From Solirubrobacteraceae bacterium (GTDB taxonomy: Bacteria; Actinomycetota; Thermoleophilia; Solirubrobacterales; Solirubrobacteraceae): 16,344 nucleotides of DNA. Shown here one piece after another: positions 8,107-16,121 of the stretch. Position numbers and translations under genes: made by a program. The stretch is taken from contig JAEMSV010000082.1 of assembly GCA_016462625.1 (NCBI GenBank), positions 1 through 16,344 on the forward strand, written 5' to 3'. The notes below the pieces were generated by a model that searched no databases, was not told where the DNA came from, and saw only the letters and a list, made by a program, of their open reading frames with translations. The first letter of the stretch is position 1. Each line of letters begins with the position of its first letter.

Positions 8107-8556
8107 ATGGACCACAAATCCGACGTCTACGCAGTGCTGGGTACGGACCGCACGGCCGACGACGCCGAGCTGCGCCGGGCCTACCGCAGCGCCGCGCGCG
8201 TGATCCATCCGGACGCCGGCGGCACGGAGGGCGCGTTCCGCATCCTCCAGGCCGCCTGGGAGGAGGTCCGCACGCCCGAGTGCCGCGCCGCGTACGACGC
8301 GGGCGGCCGTCGCGGTCGCCCTGCGCTGGTCCTGGGCGATGCACGCCCCGCGCTGCCGGGCCGGGCGCCGGAGGGCTGGCCGGGGAGCATGCTCGATCGC
8401 CGCAGCGGGGTCGATCGCCGGGACGACCAGCGCGAGCCCGATCGCCGCACCGTCGTCAGGCGGTTCACCCGTCCGGCGGTGGAGGTTCCCGTGCGGTTCG
8501 CCCGGTTCGATGCGGGTGCGGCCGATGGCACGCATCGCGTCGACGCGCGCGCCTGA
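8107..8556 (+). CDS. J-domain (DnaJ-like) protein with Arg/Asp-rich tail
   Basis: The protein has 149 residues. Residues 6-65 form a J domain: DVYAVLGTDRTADDAELRRA (6-25), the diagnostic HPD at 34-36 that stimulates DnaK-type ATPases, and a last helix ending CRAAYDAGG. There is no Gly/Phe region, zinc finger or client-binding domain, so it is not DnaJ itself but a small specialised co-chaperone-like protein. The tail carries three DRR units (97-99, 103-105, 112-114) with alternating charge and is probably disordered; its last 30 residues contain a possible short strand (VEVPVRFARF). The ATG at 8107 has no Shine-Dalgarno site. The TGA at 8554-8556 directly abuts the stop of the convergent HD-GYP gene. 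Confidence 0.88.
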   Translation: MDHKSDVYAVLGTDRTADDAELRRAYRSAARVIHPDAGGTEGAFRILQAAWEEVRTPECRAAYDAGGRRGRPALVLGDARPALPGRAPEGWPGSMLDRRSGVDRRDDQREPDRRTVVRRFTRPAVEVPVRFARFDAGAADGTHRVDARA

Positions 8557-9762
8557 TCAGGCGGCGGCGAGCGCGGGTGCGGCGGGGCCGACGAGGATGT
8601 CGCCGCGCTCGAACGCGTTGCCGAACGCCTCGACGACGGCGGGATCGAACTGCGTGCCGGCGCAGCGCAGGAGCTCGGACCACGCGTCCTGCGCGGGCAT
8701 CGCCGCACGGTAGACGCGGTCGGCCGTCATCGCCTCGAACGCGTCGGCGACCGCGAGGATCCGGGCCTCCAGCGGGATCTCGTCGAGGGTCAGGCCCAGC
8801 GGGTAGCCGCGGCCGTCGGGGCGCTCGTGGTGGGCGAGGACCCACGCGCGCACGTCGCCGAGCAGGGCGGAGTCGAGCATGCGTGCGCCGATCTCCGGGT
8901 GGCGGCGCATGAGCGCCCACTCGTCGTCGTCGAGCGCTCCGGGCTTGAGCAGCAGGGCATCGGGGATGCCGATCTTGCCGACGTCGTGGAGCAGGCCCGC
9001 GAGGCGGACGCGCTCGACCCGGGCGCCTGGCAGGCCGAGCTCGCGCGCCATCGCGACGGCGTACGCGGCGACGTGCTCGGAGTGGCTGCCGGTGCCCGCG
9101 TCGCGGTAGTCCAGTGCTCGCGCCAGGCCGAGCGCGCTGACGAGCCGCGTGCGCTCCTCGGAGCGGTCGCGTGCCAGCCGGACGGACGCGATGAAGAGGC
9201 CCGCGAGCGCGACCGTCCCGATCAGCGGGATGACGAGCACCGGGGAGTGGGCGGAGAGCTCCACCGCGCGGTGGGGCGCCAGGGCGACGGCGCCGCCCAT
9301 GCAGACCGCAGCGACCATCACCGAGGTCGCGGCATTGCGGCGGCTGTAGAAGTACCCGACGTACAGCACGACCATCACGTACATCGACCCGAACTGCACG
9401 AGGAACTCGGGGAGGAAGAGGATGCCGGCCGCGAGCGCGGCGCAGTTGATGATGGTCGCGTACCAGGCCATCTGGAACAGCTGCTCGACCCGGATGCGCT
9501 CGCGCCGGTGGCGCACCGCGTATTCGGTCCAGGCCGCCAGCGCAGCGGTGATGAGGAAAGCGACGGCGGCGATCCCCCACACCTCGCCCGGGATGGGGAT
9601 GCGCTGATCCACCGGCTGCGCGAGGTTCAGCAGCAGGGTGAGCACCAGCAGGGTGATGCCGCAGATCGTGAGCGGACCGCCGCTGCGGATCGCGAGGACC
9701 GCGGCGTCGAGCCGCGGATTGTCCTCGGGGGCCGAAGGCGGTGCGGAAAGCGGCTGCACCAA
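8557..9762 (-). CDS. Membrane HD-GYP cyclic-di-GMP phosphodiesterase
   Basis: This 401-residue protein has about six hydrophobic segments in residues 31-195, forming an N-terminal membrane sensor, then a linker helix and an HD-GYP domain (about 205-390). The catalytic signatures are present: HSEH (227-230), LLHDVGKIGIPD (257-268), RHPEIG (287-292), HHERPDGRGYP (311-321) and ILAVADAFEAMTADRVYR (335-352). HD-GYP enzymes hydrolyse c-di-GMP to pGpG or GMP at a metal centre, so this one should be active. Translation may start at TTG (9760-9762) or the next codon GTG (9757-9759); an in-frame TGA lies two codons upstream of the TTG and no Shine-Dalgarno site is visible. The membrane part is not a named sensor domain I can identify, so the signal is unknown. 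Confidence 0.93.
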   Translation of the reverse strand: MVQPLSAPPSAPEDNPRLDAAVLAIRSGGPLTICGITLLVLTLLLNLAQPVDQRIPIPGEVWGIAAVAFLITAALAAWTEYAVRHRRERIRVEQLFQMAWYATIINCAALAAGILFLPEFLVQFGSMYVMVVLYVGYFYSRRNAATSVMVAAVCMGGAVALAPHRAVELSAHSPVLVIPLIGTVALAGLFIASVRLARDRSEERTRLVSALGLARALDYRDAGTGSHSEHVAAYAVAMARELGLPGARVERVRLAGLLHDVGKIGIPDALLLKPGALDDDEWALMRRHPEIGARMLDSALLGDVRAWVLAHHERPDGRGYPLGLTLDEIPLEARILAVADAFEAMTADRVYRAAMPAQDAWSELLRCAGTQFDPAVVEAFGNAFERGDILVGPAAPALAAA

Positions 9763-9977
9763 CGTTCAGTCGGCGGCAAAGCCCTGCAATCAGCGGCCTG
9801 TACGGGCTGATCGGACGAGTGTTCGGCCCGCAGCGTCTCGATGCCCAGAAGCGGGGACTCCGCGTGGACGAATTCGTCCGATCGGCTCCGGCGCCCTGCC
9901 CAGAGCGCCGACCCATGGATCAGCGCGTCCGACGTCCCGCCGCCGCGCGCTCGTAGACCTCGAAAGGAATCGCTTCC
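9763..9977. promoter_or_regulatory. Divergent intergenic region rich in inverted repeats
   Basis: The 215-bp gap between the HD-GYP gene and the secreted propeller gene has no convincing gene. It holds a perfect 14-bp palindrome GGACGAATTCGTCC (9866-9879). A separate exact inverted repeat, GATCGGACG (9809-9817) with CGTCCGATC (9875-9883), overlaps and competes with it. A 6-bp stem CGGCGC/GCGCCG (9889-9894, 9905-9910) follows. The ribosome site AAAGGA (9963-9968) precedes the GTG at 9978 by nine bases. The palindrome could be a regulator site, or the whole could be a folded leader. Confidence 0.45.
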
Positions 9978-12068
9978 GTGTCCACCTCCGCTCCGTCCCG
10001 CCGCGGCCGCGCGCGTCTTCGCGCCGCAGCCCTGGCTGCGGGCGCCGCCGCCCTCATCGCGCCGACCGCGGCGCACGCCATCCCATCGCTCCCCGACGCT
10101 GCCAGCCCCGCGCTCCACCTGTCCGTGCAGGCGGGCAACGGCCTCCTCTCCGCGCCGGTCGCCGGACCCGCGCTCGCATCGCCGCTGGAGGACCTGCGCG
10201 GCATCGGACGTGACAGCGCGGGCAACCTCTACACCTCGAGCTACGGCTACATCGTCCGGGTGGCGCCTGATGGCAATCTGACCGTCATCGCCGGCACGGG
10301 CTCGGCGAGCACGCCGACGCCGGGCCCCGCCGCCAGCAGCTCGGTCGGGGACCTCATGAGCGTCGCCGCGGGCCCCGACGGCACCGTGTACTTCTTCGAG
10401 TGGATCAGCAAGTCGCTCTACCGGATCAGCCCGGCGGGCGTGCTCTCGCGCGTCGCGGGCACAGGAGTCAATGCGGCGCCCGTGCCCGGCGCGGCGGCGG
10501 CCAGCCCGCTGCGGCAGGCCGGCTACAGCCTCGCCGTCGACGGCGGGTCCGGCGCGGTCTACCTCACGAACTCGACGGACACGTCGATCGTGAAGATCAC
10601 CGCCGACGGCACGCTCTCGGTCATCGACCTCGACGTCGACCCGCACACGGTGGCGGTCTCGCCCGCTGGGGTCGTGCACTTCGTCGACGACAGCGCCGGT
10701 CTCTACAAGGTCACGGGCGGCACCGCCACGTTGGTCAAGACGGTCTACGGCAGCGGGAGCACCCAGGGCGGCCTCGCCGTCGACGAGGCGGGCAACGCGT
10801 ACGTGTCCGTCTACGACCGCGGCTACGTCGCGAAGGTCGCGCCCGACGGGACGGAGACGCGGATCGCCGGCGACGGCACCACCGGGGATCCGACCGAGGG
10901 TCCGGCGACCGCGTCGCATCTGTCGCCCCGCGCGCTCGTGCTCGACGGCGCCGGCACCGTGTACGCGGCGACCGGCGAGCTGCTCATCACCGACCTCCCA
11001 CAGGACGGGTCGCTGGCCTGCTCGTGCGATCCCGAGCCCGGGCGCATCGTGCGTCTCGGGGCCGAGGTCCCGTCCGCTCCGCGCGAGCTGAAGGCGACCG
11101 CGCAGACGACCAGCCTCGAGCTGACGTTCCTCGCTCCGGTCACGCCCGGGACGAGCGCGATCACCCGGTACGAGGTGAGCCTCGACGGCGGCGCGACCTG
11201 GCAGGCGTTGACCACGACGACCGCGGACGGCCGCCTTGTGGCCGTGCTCTCCGGGCTGACGGCCGGCACGCCCTACATCGTGTCGGTCCGCGCGGTCAAC
11301 GCCAAGGGCGCCGGGCTCGCCACGGCCGGCGTCTCGGTGAGCACGGTGTCCGTGCCGCGCTCGGACCCCGGAAAGCCGGTCGCGCTGTCCGACAACGCCG
11401 TGAAGAAGGGGCTGACCGCCACCCGCTCAGGCTCCAGCGCGGTGGTCACGCTGCCCCTGCAGTGCCCGCCCGGCCCGCAGGGCTGCGACGCCAGCGGCAC
11501 GCTGACGGTCAACCTGCCGGAATCGTCGAGGCCGCGCGCGGCCTCGCTCGTCCCGGTGCGGCTCGCGACGTTCACGGGGGTGAAGATCAACGCCGGTGAG
11601 CAGAGGCTCTACAAGGTCAGGCTTGCGAAGCAGGCCGTCGAGCGGATGCAGAAGGGCAAGGTCTTCAAGACCACCGCCACGCTGAAGGTCGACAACCACC
11701 TGTCGGGCGCCGCGACCGTCAGCAGCACGCAGACCGTCCCGCTGACGATCCCGCGGCCGGTGAGCACGTGCTCGACGAAGCGCACGCTCACCGTGCACTG
11801 GATCACGCGCCGCGCCGACCGGTTGAAGGCCGTGACCATCACGGCCAACGGCGAGCGGGTCAAGGCCCTCGGCGGGCGCGCCCGCCAGGCGAAGCTGTTC
11901 TTCGCCGCCGGCGAGCCGCGGATCGTCACCGTCGTCATCCGTGCGACGACGACGACCGGGCGCAAGCTCGTGAGCATGCGCCGCGTGCGCCTCTGCGGCG
12001 CGACGAAGGCCGGCTACAAGAAGACGAAGCACCTCGTCCTGAAGCCGACCACCGCCGGGAGCCGGTAG
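9978..12068 (+). CDS. Secreted NHL-type beta-propeller protein with FnIII domain
   Basis: This 696-residue protein starts at GTG with AAAGGA nine bases upstream. A basic n-region (SRRGRARLR) and an Ala-rich core give a signal peptide ending at AHA (32-34). Residues 70-360 contain about six propeller blades of NHL type, seen as repeated GNLYTSSYGYIVRVAPDGNL (82-101), DGTVYFFEWISKSLYRISPA (134-153), GAVYLTNSTDTSIVKITADG (192-211), GNAYVSVYDRGYVAKVAPDG (272-291) and GTVYAAT (326-332), with AGTG-type linkers. Residues 366-457 are a fibronectin type III domain. The C-terminal part holds two further beta modules: 468-595 with C496 and C503, and 596-675 with C598 and C673, which could pair as disulfides. 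It is likely an extracellular binding or surface protein; no catalytic motif is visible. A strong terminator hairpin follows ten bases after the stop. Confidence 0.85.
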   Translation: MSTSAPSRRGRARLRAAALAAGAAALIAPTAAHAIPSLPDAASPALHLSVQAGNGLLSAPVAGPALASPLEDLRGIGRDSAGNLYTSSYGYIVRVAPDGNLTVIAGTGSASTPTPGPAASSSVGDLMSVAAGPDGTVYFFEWISKSLYRISPAGVLSRVAGTGVNAAPVPGAAAASPLRQAGYSLAVDGGSGAVYLTNSTDTSIVKITADGTLSVIDLDVDPHTVAVSPAGVVHFVDDSAGLYKVTGGTATLVKTVYGSGSTQGGLAVDEAGNAYVSVYDRGYVAKVAPDGTETRIAGDGTTGDPTEGPATASHLSPRALVLDGAGTVYAATGELLITDLPQDGSLACSCDPEPGRIVRLGAEVPSAPRELKATAQTTSLELTFLAPVTPGTSAITRYEVSLDGGATWQALTTTTADGRLVAVLSGLTAGTPYIVSVRAVNAKGAGLATAGVSVSTVSVPRSDPGKPVALSDNAVKKGLTATRSGSSAVVTLPLQCPPGPQGCDASGTLTVNLPESSRPRAASLVPVRLATFTGVKINAGEQRLYKVRLAKQAVERMQKGKVFKTTATLKVDNHLSGAATVSSTQTVPLTIPRPVSTCSTKRTLTVHWITRRADRLKAVTITANGERVKALGGRARQAKLFFAAGEPRIVTVVIRATTTTGRKLVSMRRVRLCGATKAGYKKTKHLVLKPTTAGSR

Positions 12069-12077
12069 GAGCCCTGC

Positions 12078-12133
12078 GCAGGGGGTGTGGGATTCCGGCG
12101 ACGCGTCCCGTCGCTCAGATCCCACACCCCTGC
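12078..12133. terminator. Two-way terminator hairpin between the convergent propeller gene and sucD
   Basis: GGGGTGTGGGAT (12082-12093) and ATCCCACACCCC (12119-12130) are exact reverse complements. The stem extends by GCA/TGC (12078-12080, 12131-12133) past one bulged G. Inside is a second stem, GCGACG (12098-12103) with CGTCGC (12109-12114), around a five-base loop. The element lies between two converging stop codons (12068 and 12138), so it can end transcription from both sides. There is no T-tract, which is usual in such GC-rich genomes. Confidence 0.8.
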
Positions 12134-12137
12134 AGCG

Positions 12138-13016
12138 CTACGAGCCGATGATCTCCATGGCGATCTCGGCCGTCTCGGTCGGGGTGCGCCCGACGCGCAC
12201 GCCCTTGGACTCCAGGGCCTCGGCCTTCGCCTTGGCGGTGCCGGCCGAGCCGGAGACGATGGCGCCGGCGTGGCCCATCTGCCTGCCCTCGGGCGCGGTA
12301 AAGCCGGCGATGTAGCCGACGACCGGCTTCTTGACGTTGGCCGCGATGTACTCCGCGGCCTCCTCCTCGGCCGACCCGCCGATCTCGCCGCTCATCACGA
12401 TGAGCTCGGTCTGATCGTCGGCCTCGAACAGCTCGATGATGTCGACGAACGACGAGCCCGGAACCGGGTCGCCGCCGATCCCGACGATGCTCGAGTTGCC
12501 GAAGCCCTTCTGGGCCAGCTCGTTGCCGATCTGGTAGGTCAGCGTGCCCGAGCGGGAGACCACGCCGACGTTGCCTTCCTTGAAGAACGAAGCCGGGATG
12601 ATGCCGACGTTCGCCTTGCCCGGCGAGAGGATGCCCGGGCAGTTCGGGCCGACCAGCGTGGTGCCGGGGTAGTCGCGCTTGACCTGGTTGTAGAGCTTGA
12701 GCTCGTCGTGCGCGGGGATGCCCTCGGTGATGATGATCACGACTTCGACGCCGGCCTGCGCGGCCTCGAGCGCCGACGCGGCCGCGAAGGGCGGCGGCAC
12801 GAAGATCATCGCCGTGTTGGCACCGGTCTCGGCGACGGTCGTCGCCCAGTCGGCGAACACCGGGATGCCCTCGACGTTCTCCCCGGCCTTCTTCGGGTTG
12901 ATGCCGCCGACGACGTTCGTGCCGTACTTGCGGTTGTTCAGGGTGTGGAACGAGCCCTCACGGCCGGTGATCCCGGCGACGGCGAGCTTCGTGTCGTTGC
13001 CGACGAGGACGGACAT
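12138..13016 (-). CDS. sucD: Succinyl-CoA synthetase (ADP-forming) alpha subunit
   Basis: This 292-residue subunit binds CoA and carries the phosphorylated histidine in the TCA-cycle conversion of succinyl-CoA to succinate with ATP or GTP formation. The N-terminal Rossmann-like CoA domain shows AGITGREGSFHT (14-25), GGINPKKAG (37-45), VFADWATTVAET (53-64) and IFVPPPFAA (71-79). Then come IIITEGIP (94-101), LVGPNCPGILSP (121-132), VVSRSGTLTYQ (152-162) and GIGGDPVPG (179-187). The active-site His is H249 in GRQMGHAGAI. Length is normal for the family. A longer frame open upstream is only the shadow of sucC; the true ATG (13014-13016) has AAGGAG eight bases upstream and overlaps the sucC stop as TGATG, so the two are translationally coupled. 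Confidence 0.98.
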   Translation of the reverse strand: MSVLVGNDTKLAVAGITGREGSFHTLNNRKYGTNVVGGINPKKAGENVEGIPVFADWATTVAETGANTAMIFVPPPFAAASALEAAQAGVEVVIIITEGIPAHDELKLYNQVKRDYPGTTLVGPNCPGILSPGKANVGIIPASFFKEGNVGVVSRSGTLTYQIGNELAQKGFGNSSIVGIGGDPVPGSSFVDIIELFEADDQTELIVMSGEIGGSAEEEAAEYIAANVKKPVVGYIAGFTAPEGRQMGHAGAIVSGSAGTAKAKAEALESKGVRVGRTPTETAEIAMEIIGS

Positions 13017-14164
13017 CAGCTGTTCTCCTTGGCCAGCGCGACGACCGTCTCGGCCGCTTCCAGCATCGTCTTGGCGGGGGTCACGTTGGGCAGGTTGGCC
13101 TGCTCGAGCAGCTCGCGGCCGGCGACGTCGTTCGTGCCGTCGAGGCGGACGACGAACGGGACCGTCGGCTTCAGCGTGCCGAACGCCTCGATGAGGCCCT
13201 TGGCGACCTCGTCGCAGCGCGTGATGCCGCCGAAGATGTTGAACAGGACGGCCTTCACGTTCGGGTTCGAGAGGATGACCTCTGTCGCCTCGGTGATCTT
13301 CTGGGCGTCCGATCCGCCGCCGGCGTCCAGGAAGTTCGCCGGCGTGCCGCCCGCCTGGGCGACGACGTCGAGCGTGCTCATGACCAGGCCGGCGCCGTTG
13401 CCGAGGATGCCGATGTCCCCGTCGAGGGCGACGTACGTGATGCCCTTGGCGCGCGCGGCGGCCTCCTGCGGATCCTCGCCCTGCGTGTACCGCAGCTCGG
13501 CGTTCTCCTTGTGGCGGAACAGCGCGGACTCGTCGAGCGAGACCTTCGCGTCGAGCGCCTTGGCGACGCGGTCCGGCGTGATGATCAGCGGGTTGACCTC
13601 GGCGAGGGTCGCGTCCTCCTCGATCCACACCTCGTAGAGGGCGACGAGGATGTCGGCGACGCCTTCCTGGACGTCCTCCGGCGTGTTCGCGGCCTTGACG
13701 ATGTCGAGGGCCTCGTCCTTCGTCAGGCCGACGAGCGGATCGACGTTGCGCTTGATGAGCAGCTCGGGGGTCTTCTCGGCGACCTCCTCGATCTCGACGC
13801 CGCCCTCGAGGCTGAACATGACGAGGGGCTTCTTCGCCGAGCGGTCGAGCAGGATCGAGGCGTAGTACTCGGTCTCGATGTCCGAGGCCTTCTCGATCCA
13901 CAGGGTGTGGACGATGTGGCCCTTGATGTCCAGGCCGAGGATGTTCGTCGCGTGCTCCGTCGCCTCGGCCTCGTTGGCCGCGAGCTTGACGCCGCCGGCC
14001 TTGCCGCGGCCGCCGATGAGCACCTGCGCCTTGACCACGACGGGGTAGCCGAGCTCATTCGCTGCCGCGACCGCGTCCTCGACGGTCGTCACTGCACGAC
14101 CGTCGGAGATCTCCAGGCCGTGCTTGGCGAACAGCTGCTTGCCTTGATATTCGAGCAGGTCCAT
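13016..14164 (-). CDS. sucC: Succinyl-CoA synthetase beta subunit
   Basis: This 382-residue beta subunit supplies the nucleotide- and succinate-binding part of the enzyme and pairs with SucD. The N-terminal ATP-grasp fold begins with the canonical MDLLEYQGKQLFAKHG (1-16) and shows VVVKAQVLIGGRGKAGGVK (42-60) and LAEVNPL (187-193), which bind nucleotide and magnesium. The C-terminal ligase domain has GNGAGLVMSTLDVV (255-268), NFLDAGGG (277-284), NIFGGITRCDEVA (309-321) and RLDGTN (340-345). The start is certain from the N-terminal match, yet there is no clear Shine-Dalgarno site; a hairpin sits 24 bases upstream. The gene is first in the sucCD unit. Confidence 0.98.
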   Translation of the reverse strand: MDLLEYQGKQLFAKHGLEISDGRAVTTVEDAVAAANELGYPVVVKAQVLIGGRGKAGGVKLAANEAEATEHATNILGLDIKGHIVHTLWIEKASDIETEYYASILLDRSAKKPLVMFSLEGGVEIEEVAEKTPELLIKRNVDPLVGLTKDEALDIVKAANTPEDVQEGVADILVALYEVWIEEDATLAEVNPLIITPDRVAKALDAKVSLDESALFRHKENAELRYTQGEDPQEAAARAKGITYVALDGDIGILGNGAGLVMSTLDVVAQAGGTPANFLDAGGGSDAQKITEATEVILSNPNVKAVLFNIFGGITRCDEVAKGLIEAFGTLKPTVPFVVRLDGTNDVAGRELLEQANLPNVTPAKTMLEAAETVVALAKENS

Positions 14165-14187
14165 GTGCCGTTTCGGGTGGGGTGGGG

Positions 14188-14208
14188 GCGCGACCAGTCG
14201 GGTCGCGC
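14188..14208 (-). promoter_or_regulatory. Hairpin in the sucC upstream region
   Basis: GCGCGACC (14188-14195) and GGTCGCGC (14201-14208) make a perfect 8-bp stem with a five-base loop. It lies in the 137-bp gap between the diguanylate cyclase stop and the sucC start, both on the minus strand. It may terminate the cyclase transcript or be part of the sucC leader. TAAAGT on the minus strand (14278-14273) is a weak -10 candidate for sucC, which would put the hairpin inside the leader. Confidence 0.45.
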
Positions 14209-14301
14209 GCGTGGGAATGGGCGCCGTCCCGCCCCGGCGTTACTGGGCGCCGGGTGATGGCGCCGCCGCCGGACTTTAGTGACGTGCCGTCGATCAGGTC
14301 G

Positions 14302-15360
14302 TCAGGCTGCCGCGGTCACGGGCAGTTCGCCGCCGATGACCCGGTTGCGCCCAGCGCGCTTGGCCTCGTACAACGCCGCATCGGCGCGCCCGAAGACCTC
14401 GTCCCAAACAAACTGCTGCCCGGCCGCGGAGGCCGCCACACCGAACGACATCGTCACCTCAAGGCCCGACGGACTGCGCGCCTCCACGACGCGGCGCAGC
14501 TGCTCGGCCGTCTGGGCCGCCTCGTCCACGGTCGCCCCGGCGAGCAGGATCACGAACTCCTCGCCACCGAGACGGTAGGCGAGGTCGAAGGCTCGCAGCT
14601 CGCTGCGGATCGCGTACGTGAGGTCGCGCAGGACGGCGTCGCCGGTCGCGTGGCCGTGGGTGTCGTTGACGGCCTTGAAGTGGTCGATGTCAGCGACGAT
14701 CACGGCGACGGGCTGGCCCGTGACCTGCGACTGCACCTCGAGCTCGGTCGTGCGCGCGTCGAGCGCGGTGCGGTTCAGGAGGCCGGTCAGCTGGTCGAGG
14801 ACGGCGGCCTTGCGGTGCTGGTTGTCGGACTCGCGGACCGTGGCGGAGATCATCACGCAGGCCCAGAGGACGACGAGTGGGACGACGAGGACGAGCGGGT
14901 CCGTTGCCACGGCCCCGCCGTCGAACAGGAGCGACGCGCCGACGATGACCGCCGCGGTGAACGCGGTCCCGGCGTACATGACCCGCGCCGCGAACCGCCC
15001 GCCGATCGCGACCGCCGGCCACGCGAGCAGCGCCAGGCCGCCCTCGTGCTGGCTGCCGTTGAGCACCACGGCCGTGGCGATGAGCACCTGGCAGACGCAC
15101 ATCGCGGTGAAGATCGCGATTTCGGGCCTCTGGAACCACTGGACGTTGCGCTGGATCACGCCGTAGATGACGACCGCGGCGAGGATCGTCACGAGCGATG
15201 CCGGCGTCATCCACGGCGACACAGGCAGGAGCAGCGCGGCGATGCCAAGCATGATCCGGCTGTGTGCCGGCAGGAGGCGCTCGTGCATATCCAGGAAGCG
15301 TTCGCGCTCGAACTGATCGCGGCACAGCCAGGACGGACGGGTGCTGGGACTCCCTTCCAT
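14302..15360 (-). CDS. Membrane diguanylate cyclase (GGDEF) with inhibitory site
   Basis: This 352-residue protein has about six hydrophobic segments (roughly 35-49, 53-70, 79-100, 107-119, 122-145, 154-174) and a C-terminal GGDEF domain (about 185-345). Key residues are intact: LDQLTGLLNRTAL (188-200), VADIDHFKAVNDTHGHATGD (222-241) for metal and nucleotide binding, the active-site loop RLGGEEF (263-269), and SFGVAA (305-310). RAFD (256-259), five residues before GGEEF, is the product-inhibition I-site. It should therefore make c-di-GMP from two GTP and be feedback-limited. The N-terminal membrane region belongs to no sensor family I can name. The ATG at 15358-15360 lacks a Shine-Dalgarno site and is preceded directly by a TAG triplet; a later start (M25) is possible without losing a domain. 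Confidence 0.95.
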   Translation of the reverse strand: MEGSPSTRPSWLCRDQFERERFLDMHERLLPAHSRIMLGIAALLLPVSPWMTPASLVTILAAVVIYGVIQRNVQWFQRPEIAIFTAMCVCQVLIATAVVLNGSQHEGGLALLAWPAVAIGGRFAARVMYAGTAFTAAVIVGASLLFDGGAVATDPLVLVVPLVVLWACVMISATVRESDNQHRKAAVLDQLTGLLNRTALDARTTELEVQSQVTGQPVAVIVADIDHFKAVNDTHGHATGDAVLRDLTYAIRSELRAFDLAYRLGGEEFVILLAGATVDEAAQTAEQLRRVVEARSPSGLEVTMSFGVAASAAGQQFVWDEVFGRADAALYEAKRAGRNRVIGGELPVTAAA

Positions 15361-15443
15361 CTACGGACCATCGGCGGCGCGGGTGCTCCCCGCGACCCCG
15401 AGGCGGCCGTCGTCAACGTTTGTCAGTCATAATCCCTGGTGAT
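15361..15443. promoter_or_regulatory. Divergent promoter region between the GGDEF gene and the HAD gene
   Basis: This 83-bp gap contains CATAAT (15428-15433), one mismatch from the -10 consensus, ten bases before the ATG at 15444. Transcription from it would give a leader of only a few bases. GGTGAT (15438-15443), touching the ATG, matches part of the extended anti-Shine-Dalgarno complement but is closer than usual. No matching -35 is visible, and no clear promoter for the minus-strand gene. Confidence 0.4.
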
Positions 15444-16121
15444 ATGGCGCTTCCCAAGGACATCACCTTCGTCACCTTCGACGTCTACGGCACGTTGATC
15501 GATTGGGAGGAGGGGATCTACTCCGCGTTCGAAAAGGAAGCGGCCCGCGACGGGTTCACCCTCGACCGCGACGAGCTGCTCTCTCAGTTCATGGAGATCG
15601 AGAAGGAGATCGAGGGCGGCTCCTACGAGCTCTACGCCGAGGTCCTGCGCCGCTGCGCCGTGCGGATCGCGGACAACATGGAGTGGCCGCTCGAGTCCTC
15701 GCGCTCCGGCTTCCTGCCCGACTCCGTCGTTCGGTGGAAGCCGTTCAAGGAGACGATGCCGCAGATCAACAAGTTCACGAAGAAGTTCCAGACGGGCCTG
15801 ATCTCGAACATCGACGACAAGCTCCTGGGCCAGACGCGGCGCCACATCCCGCACGACTTCGACCTCGTCGTCACCGCCCAGCAGGTCCGGTCCTACAAGC
15901 CCGATCCCGCGCACTTCAAGGAGTGCGAGCGTCGCGTCGGCACCAAGAAGGGCTGGGTGCACATCGGGTCGAGCTACTACCACGACATCGAGCCGTGCAT
16001 CAAGGCGAAGATCCCGGTCATCTGGGTCAACCGCCACAAGCAGGAGCTCGAGCCCGGCCAGAAGAAGCCGACGGCCGAGGTCAAGACGCTGCTCGAGGCC
16101 GCGAAGCTCCTGAACGCCTAG
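15444..16121 (+). CDS. HAD-superfamily haloacid dehalogenase type II-like hydrolase
   Basis: The frame is open from 15264, but homology-like sequence starts at the ATG at 15444, giving 225 residues, typical for this family. Motif I is TFDVYGTLID (11-20) with nucleophile D13; the Tyr at +2 replaces the acid/base Asp of phosphatases, which is the pattern of L-2-haloacid dehalogenases. Motif II is LISNIDD (119-125), motif III is K152 in SYKPDP, and motif IV is HIGSSYYHDIEP (173-184) with D181. A helical cap lies at about 20-105. The family hydrolyses short 2-haloacids through an aspartyl ester, but many members have other or unknown substrates, so the substrate is not assigned. The next gene starts at the last base of its stop (TAGTG), which suggests coupling. 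Confidence 0.9.
   Translation: MALPKDITFVTFDVYGTLIDWEEGIYSAFEKEAARDGFTLDRDELLSQFMEIEKEIEGGSYELYAEVLRRCAVRIADNMEWPLESSRSGFLPDSVVRWKPFKETMPQINKFTKKFQTGLISNIDDKLLGQTRRHIPHDFDLVVTAQQVRSYKPDPAHFKECERRVGTKKGWVHIGSSYYHDIEPCIKAKIPVIWVNRHKQELEPGQKKPTAEVKTLLEAAKLLNA

Noticed and set aside
13017..13901. Upstream extension of the sucD reading frame to 13901
   Set aside because: This part is an alternate frame of sucC with no recognisable domain. The SucD N-terminus begins at 13016 with a good ribosome site and TGATG overlap.
15264..15443. 60-residue N-terminal extension of the HAD protein
   Set aside because: The extension overlaps the divergent GGDEF gene start, has no family-like sequence, and the family normally begins near MALPKDITFVTFD.
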